Shown here one piece after another: positions 60,768 through 64,000 of a stretch of DNA of 64,000 bases. The position numbers and the translations under genes were made by a program. Every line of letters begins with the position of its first letter. Position 1 is the first letter of the stretch. The notes beneath the pieces are model-generated. The model worked only from the letters and a program-made list of their open reading frames with translations. It had not been told where the DNA came from and searched no databases. The DNA is from Chlorohelix sp037138995 (lineage in GTDB: Bacteria; Chloroflexota; Chloroflexia; Chloroheliales; Chloroheliaceae), in NCBI RefSeq assembly GCF_037138995.1, contig NZ_JBAXHI010000007.1:62001-126000 (forward strand). Direction: 5' to 3'.

Positions 60768-62366
60768 TTAATAACAACGTAAATTTGGCTCCTGCTGGTT
60801 GGAGGAGGGGTCATAGCGATAAAACCACACTTCGAGCGGACCACGTGACTCCATGTAGAGTCCCCTGCAAAAGCGGGCTACCGGAACCCATCCCTCTTTT
60901 AGCGAGTCGGGTAGCGCGGTGATATAAACTTTTCGCCCTTCGCTCCTCAGTTTTTCTACCTGTGCCACTAGCGAATCATTTTGGATACGGATTCCGCTAT
61001 ACTTTGGGGCGTATTCTTGCATATAGAATATCAAATAAGGAATTTGGTCGTTGATGACGATTGTAGTATCGGCTGGTTTCAGATTCTCGTTCACGTATCG
61101 CGCTAAACGCTGCCCAATTGGGGGGCTATCCCGATGCTCCCAAGCTAACGGGACGGTGATTATTCCCAACGCAACTATCATTACTAACGCTGCACTATAT
61201 CCCGCAAAGCGTTTGGCGGGTAGCCCAAGTGCCACCATCACGCAGGTAATTGCTATCAAGGGTAAATCATAACGTGCCAAATCCACATCGTTACCAAGCA
61301 ATATCCATAACAAGTAGGGCAAACCCCATAAGCCCGCCAGCAATGCCATATTTCGGTTTGAAGCTTTTAGTAAACGGGCAATGCCAATAGTTGCCAAAAA
61401 CAGCAAACAGAGGGTAGGAAGAAGCCGAAGCCAAGTTGCGCCAATCCACCAACCGCCAAAACCGTAAACCAAGGTGGTTTCAAGCATTCGCACCGGGCGC
61501 GTTAGCAAGTTGTGGTCGGTTGTAATGCTGCCGCCCCATTCGGTGTAGTGACCGCTCAGATGGTTGGTAGTAGCATCAAAAAAGCCCTTGCCTTCCATCA
61601 AGATTTGCCAGCATAGCCATAGTTCGGTAGATAGTATCAAACCGCCTAGCACAAACACCAACATAGCGGGATAATTCCAATGACCTGCTTTTTGCTTTCG
61701 AGTTTTCCAAGCGGCATAAAACAGCGGGAGTAAAAGCGTTACGTAAGATAGACGTACACCCAGCATTAGCCCACCCAATATAGCTGCTGGTAACAGGTAT
61801 TTCCATGCGTTTTTCGGCATTAGCAGCGAACGCCAGCATAGCCATAGCATTGTTGCGCCAAGCAAAAGAGCCAGCGGGTCGCTGAATATTTCGCTGCCGC
61901 CCAACCATGAGAGCGGAACTAGCAGCCATACCGCTGCTGCAACTATTCCAGCCAATTGCGCCTCTCGTTTGGTTGCTCCGGTAGCTTCTTTCCAGCCAAT
62001 TGCTACTCCTGCCAGGGGCAAAATTGTCAGAACAGATGCAACTACAGACAACAGGTGTAAGGCATCCGCCGGGTTCGCGCTAAACCAGCGGAACAGGCTT
62101 CCAAACCAGAGGTAAACCGGGTATCCGGGCCAATGTGGGCGCATCTCTAACACCGAATACCGCACCAGTCCGCGAGTAAAGAAAATCCCATCCCGCGATT
62201 CAACAAAAGTCGGTATAGTCCATAGCCTGACTACTAGCCCTGCAAGGCTAAGTATAATTAGCGGTAATGCTTCACCCAAAACCCTATAATTTTTCGTCTG
62301 TCGGCTTTTGGATAGCAGATGATTCTGAGACTGTTCAGGTTTGTTTTTGTCAGATGCGCCCAACAT
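60768..62366 (-). CDS. Membrane glycosyltransferase of the PMT/ArnT (GT39-like) superfamily
   Basis: This 532-residue protein has about ten to eleven membrane helices. The first extracytoplasmic loop holds FVESRDGIFFTRGLVRYSV and RPHWPGYPVYLWFG, the position of catalytic acidic residues in lipid-linked-sugar glycosyltransferases. The C-terminal 90 residues form a soluble domain. The donor and acceptor are unknown. The ATG at 62366 follows AGGGA. A repeat-rich secreted protein is encoded 106 bases upstream on the same strand and could be a glycosylation target. Confidence 0.75.
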   Translation of the reverse strand: MLGASDKNKPEQSQNHLLSKSRQTKNYRVLGEALPLIILSLAGLVVRLWTIPTFVESRDGIFFTRGLVRYSVLEMRPHWPGYPVYLWFGSLFRWFSANPADALHLLSVVASVLTILPLAGVAIGWKEATGATKREAQLAGIVAAAVWLLVPLSWLGGSEIFSDPLALLLGATMLWLCWRSLLMPKNAWKYLLPAAILGGLMLGVRLSYVTLLLPLFYAAWKTRKQKAGHWNYPAMLVFVLGGLILSTELWLCWQILMEGKGFFDATTNHLSGHYTEWGGSITTDHNLLTRPVRMLETTLVYGFGGWWIGATWLRLLPTLCLLFLATIGIARLLKASNRNMALLAGLWGLPYLLWILLGNDVDLARYDLPLIAITCVMVALGLPAKRFAGYSAALVMIVALGIITVPLAWEHRDSPPIGQRLARYVNENLKPADTTIVINDQIPYLIFYMQEYAPKYSGIRIQNDSLVAQVEKLRSEGRKVYITALPDSLKEGWVPVARFCRGLYMESRGPLEVWFYRYDPSSNQQEPNLRCY

Positions 62367-62472
62367 TTTTAGTTCCCTAAAAGAAATAGCTTACTATCAG
62401 GGAAAATACTACCTGATAGTAAGCGGTGACAAATATTATTGCCGTTTGTTTAACCCAAGCTATAAGATAAGC

Positions 62473-63360
62473 TTATGAGCGTCGAGAGACAGTTGTTTTG
62501 GCAGGAGTTGTTGATTTGCTCTCCTTGCTACCGCTAGTCTCCTTTGTTGTAGTCGGAGTCACGGTTGGAGTTTTGGCACGAGTAGTAACGGTTTTGCTCT
62601 CTTTGCTGCTGCTGTCATCTTTAGAAGATGAATGGGTTGGCGTTGCCGTCGGAACCTGGGTTGCAGTCGGTACCGGTGCAGGAGTGGCAACGCAAGGGAT
62701 AATAGCTCCATTATAGTCGTAGCACGGAACCGGGGTTGCAGTCGGTAACGGCGTAGGAGTGGCAGCGCAAGGGATAATAGCTCCATTATAGTCGTAGCAC
62801 GGAACCGGAGTTGCAGTCGGTACCGGTGCAGGAGTGGCAGCGCAAGGGATAATAGCTCCATTATAGTCGTAGCACGGAACCGGAGTTGCAGTCGGTAACG
62901 GCGTAGGAGTGGTGCAACCATTATCACTGCTGCTATCGTCTTTGGACGAGTGAGTTGACTCAGGGCTTGGGGTACCAGTTTCTTTGCTGCTATCGTCTTT
63001 GGACGAGTGAGTTGACTCAGGGCTTGGGGTACCAGTTTCTTTGCCGCTGCTGTCTTTGGACGAGTGAGTTGACTCAGGGCTTGGGGTACCAGTTTCTTTG
63101 CCGCTGCTGTCTTTGGATGAGTGAGTTGACTCAGGGCTTGAGGTGCCGGTTTCTTTGCCGCTGCTGTCTTTGGATGAGTGAGTTGTGGAGGGGGTTAGAC
63201 AATTATCTTTGTTATTGTGCTCGCTAGATGCAGTGGGAGTAGGCGTACTTAAAACTTCGTAGCAAGCGAGCGCAGTAATGGTACTAAATGGCAAAGCGAC
63301 GAATGCCAGTAAAAGCAGCAGCCCTTGAAAAGCGGCTTTTTTCTTCTTAACCTTAATCAT
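62473..63360 (-). CDS. Secreted low-complexity protein with two tandem-repeat arrays
   Basis: This 295-residue protein has a signal peptide (about residues 1-32). It then carries four to five copies of a 19-residue unit (THSSKDSSGKETGTPSPES type) and three copies of a roughly 25-residue unit containing CYDYNGAIIPC flanked by Thr/Pro linkers. The C-terminus is again Ser/Thr/Lys-rich. The paired cysteines may form small disulfide loops. It looks like an exposed, perhaps glycosylated, wall or matrix protein; function is unknown. Confidence 0.65.
   Translation of the reverse strand: MIKVKKKKAAFQGLLLLLAFVALPFSTITALACYEVLSTPTPTASSEHNNKDNCLTPSTTHSSKDSSGKETGTSSPESTHSSKDSSGKETGTPSPESTHSSKDSSGKETGTPSPESTHSSKDDSSKETGTPSPESTHSSKDDSSSDNGCTTPTPLPTATPVPCYDYNGAIIPCAATPAPVPTATPVPCYDYNGAIIPCAATPTPLPTATPVPCYDYNGAIIPCVATPAPVPTATQVPTATPTHSSSKDDSSSKESKTVTTRAKTPTVTPTTTKETSGSKESKSTTPAKTTVSRRS
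62650..62920. repeat. 75-bp tandem repeat encoding CYDYNGAIIPC units
   Basis: The block GGGATAATAGCTCCATTATA recurs every 75 bases (near 62695, 62770 and 62845), three near-identical copies in the secreted-protein gene, with alternating GGCGTAGGAGT/GGTGCAGGAGT linkers. Confidence 0.85.
62940..63190. repeat. 57-bp tandem repeat encoding Ser/Lys/Thr-rich units
   Basis: GAGTGAGTTGACTCAGGGCT recurs every 57 bases through about 62949-63180, in frame, giving the 19-residue repeats of the secreted protein. Later copies differ at a few bases. Confidence 0.85.
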
Positions 63361-63756
63361 TGAAAGACAAATCCTTTCTGGAACACAACTGAATAAAAAC
63401 TATGATGCTAAGAGAAATTCCAAGCATATATATGAGAATATAAATTATATATAACTCGATTGAAATTGTTACGAGAAATACACATAGATTTGGGAAAAAT
63501 ATCAAAGTAACAATATTTTTCTAATATTTTTCAGAACGAGGCTTACTACCTCAAAATGAGGCTCCAGAATTTCGATTATTGCTATGATAGCAGACAATTT
63601 ACAAAATTGCCATAATTTTGATATAGCCAAAAGTACTATAGTACCATGACCTTTAGTACCATATGTTTTACAGAATAGCTATTTAGCGTATAAATTTCCC
63701 CGATTCTCCAATTAGATTGTATATAATTACTAACCCTAACAAGGTTGTCCTTTTAC
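63361..63756. other. AT-rich intergenic region
   Basis: Lies upstream of the repeat protein gene. Two direct TAGTACCAT copies near 63640 and 63655 and a GTACTATAGTAC palindrome are the only structure seen. No gene is evident. Confidence 0.4.
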
Positions 63757-64000
63757 TTAACTCAACAGCAATTCCCAGATATAATCCACGCTTAATGTTT
63801 CAAGGGTTTGTAGTACAGCGGTTGCGCCTGTCCGCTTAAAAAGTTCTACTCTACTTAAATCAGGGTCATAGGCAATGGTACGCATTCCCGCCCGATGCGC
63901 CCCTTCAATCCCCATCGTTCCGTCTTCTATAACAAGGCATTTCTCAGGGGCAATTTCCAACTTTTCGGCGGCTTTCAAAAACACTTCAGGATGCGGTTTA
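63757..64000 (-). CDS. HAD-superfamily phosphatase, C-terminal part (runs off the window)
   Basis: The frame ends at 63757 and is open to the window end, so only the last 80 residues are seen. They contain KPHPEVFLKAAEKL, then CLVIEDGTMGIEGAHRAGM, the motif III and IV regions of beta-phosphoglucomutase/Gph-like HAD enzymes. The aspartate of IEDG matches the catalytic pattern. The substrate is unknown. Confidence 0.82.
   Translation of the reverse strand, partial: KPHPEVFLKAAEKLEIAPEKCLVIEDGTMGIEGAHRAGMRTIAYDPDLSRVELFKRTGATAVLQTLETLSVDYIWELLLS

Noticed and set aside
62940..63190. Regular 57-bp repeats considered as a CRISPR array
   Set aside because: The repeats are contiguous without unique spacers and are in frame within a signal-peptide-bearing gene.

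Overview
The window looks like a bacterial chromosome of moderate GC content with AT-rich intergenic gaps, most likely from a Chloroflexota member. Supporting signs are the large MalT/SARP-type regulator, an extracytoplasmic domain that I associate with this phylum, and a mix of split methylmalonyl-CoA mutase, pyruvate:ferredoxin oxidoreductase, Rex, an inositol-1-phosphate synthase, a GbsR-type regulator and a menaquinone-type methyltransferase. This placement is inference from gene content and was not tested by phylogeny. No rRNA, tRNA, insertion sequence, prophage or CRISPR array was recognised.

Layout. 1-6.4 kb: a truncated PadR regulator, a secreted protein, an acyl-CoA ligase, and a glgC/L,D-transpeptidase pair. 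6.6-7.3 kb: two very small genes, one of them a 52-residue ORF. 7.4-13.6 kb: a giant ATPase/TPR/SARP regulator, then a PhaR-like/amidohydrolase/ruvA operon. 13.8-21.6 kb: acyl-CoA synthetase, pyrophosphatase, inositol-phosphate synthase, ferredoxin, and greA-lysS preceded by a long hairpin-rich leader. 21.7-26.4 kb: a PP2C phosphatase / protein kinase / cysteine hydrolase / von Willebrand A operon resembling the TerY-P triads, driven by a clear promoter set among three copies of an operator-like box. 26.5-32.3 kb: an M50 protease, zinc-ribbon protein, polyprenyl synthase, GbsR-like regulator, menaquinone methyltransferase and rex.

32.4-40.7 kb: a phosphodiesterase, a HAD-SerA fusion, a decayed psuG fragment, then CoxG-like, DUF364, MFS and CopC-CopD genes. 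40.8-46.6 kb: a MacB-like ABC exporter and a cobalamin-riboswitch operon, cobT plus a BioY-family transporter. 46.7-56.7 kb: methylmalonyl-CoA mutase, biotin carboxyl carrier and biotin carboxylase in one direction, peptide deformylase, and pyruvate:ferredoxin oxidoreductase. 56.9-64 kb: a substrate-binding lipoprotein, a secreted alpha/beta hydrolase, an intact psuG, a membrane glycosyltransferase, a repeat-rich secreted protein and the end of a HAD phosphatase.

How the genes fit together. Two acyl-CoA ligases, the biotin-dependent carboxylase parts and the B12-dependent mutase suggest propionyl/methylmalonyl-CoA handling, and the B12 riboswitch operon would supply the cofactor. Polyprenyl synthase, UbiE/MenG and Rex form a quinone/redox neighbourhood. 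The most unusual items are the phosphatase-kinase-VWA operon with an embedded nicotinamidase-like enzyme and repeated operators, the BioY-family protein under B12 control, the structured greA leader, the small-peptide gene pair and the psuG remnant.
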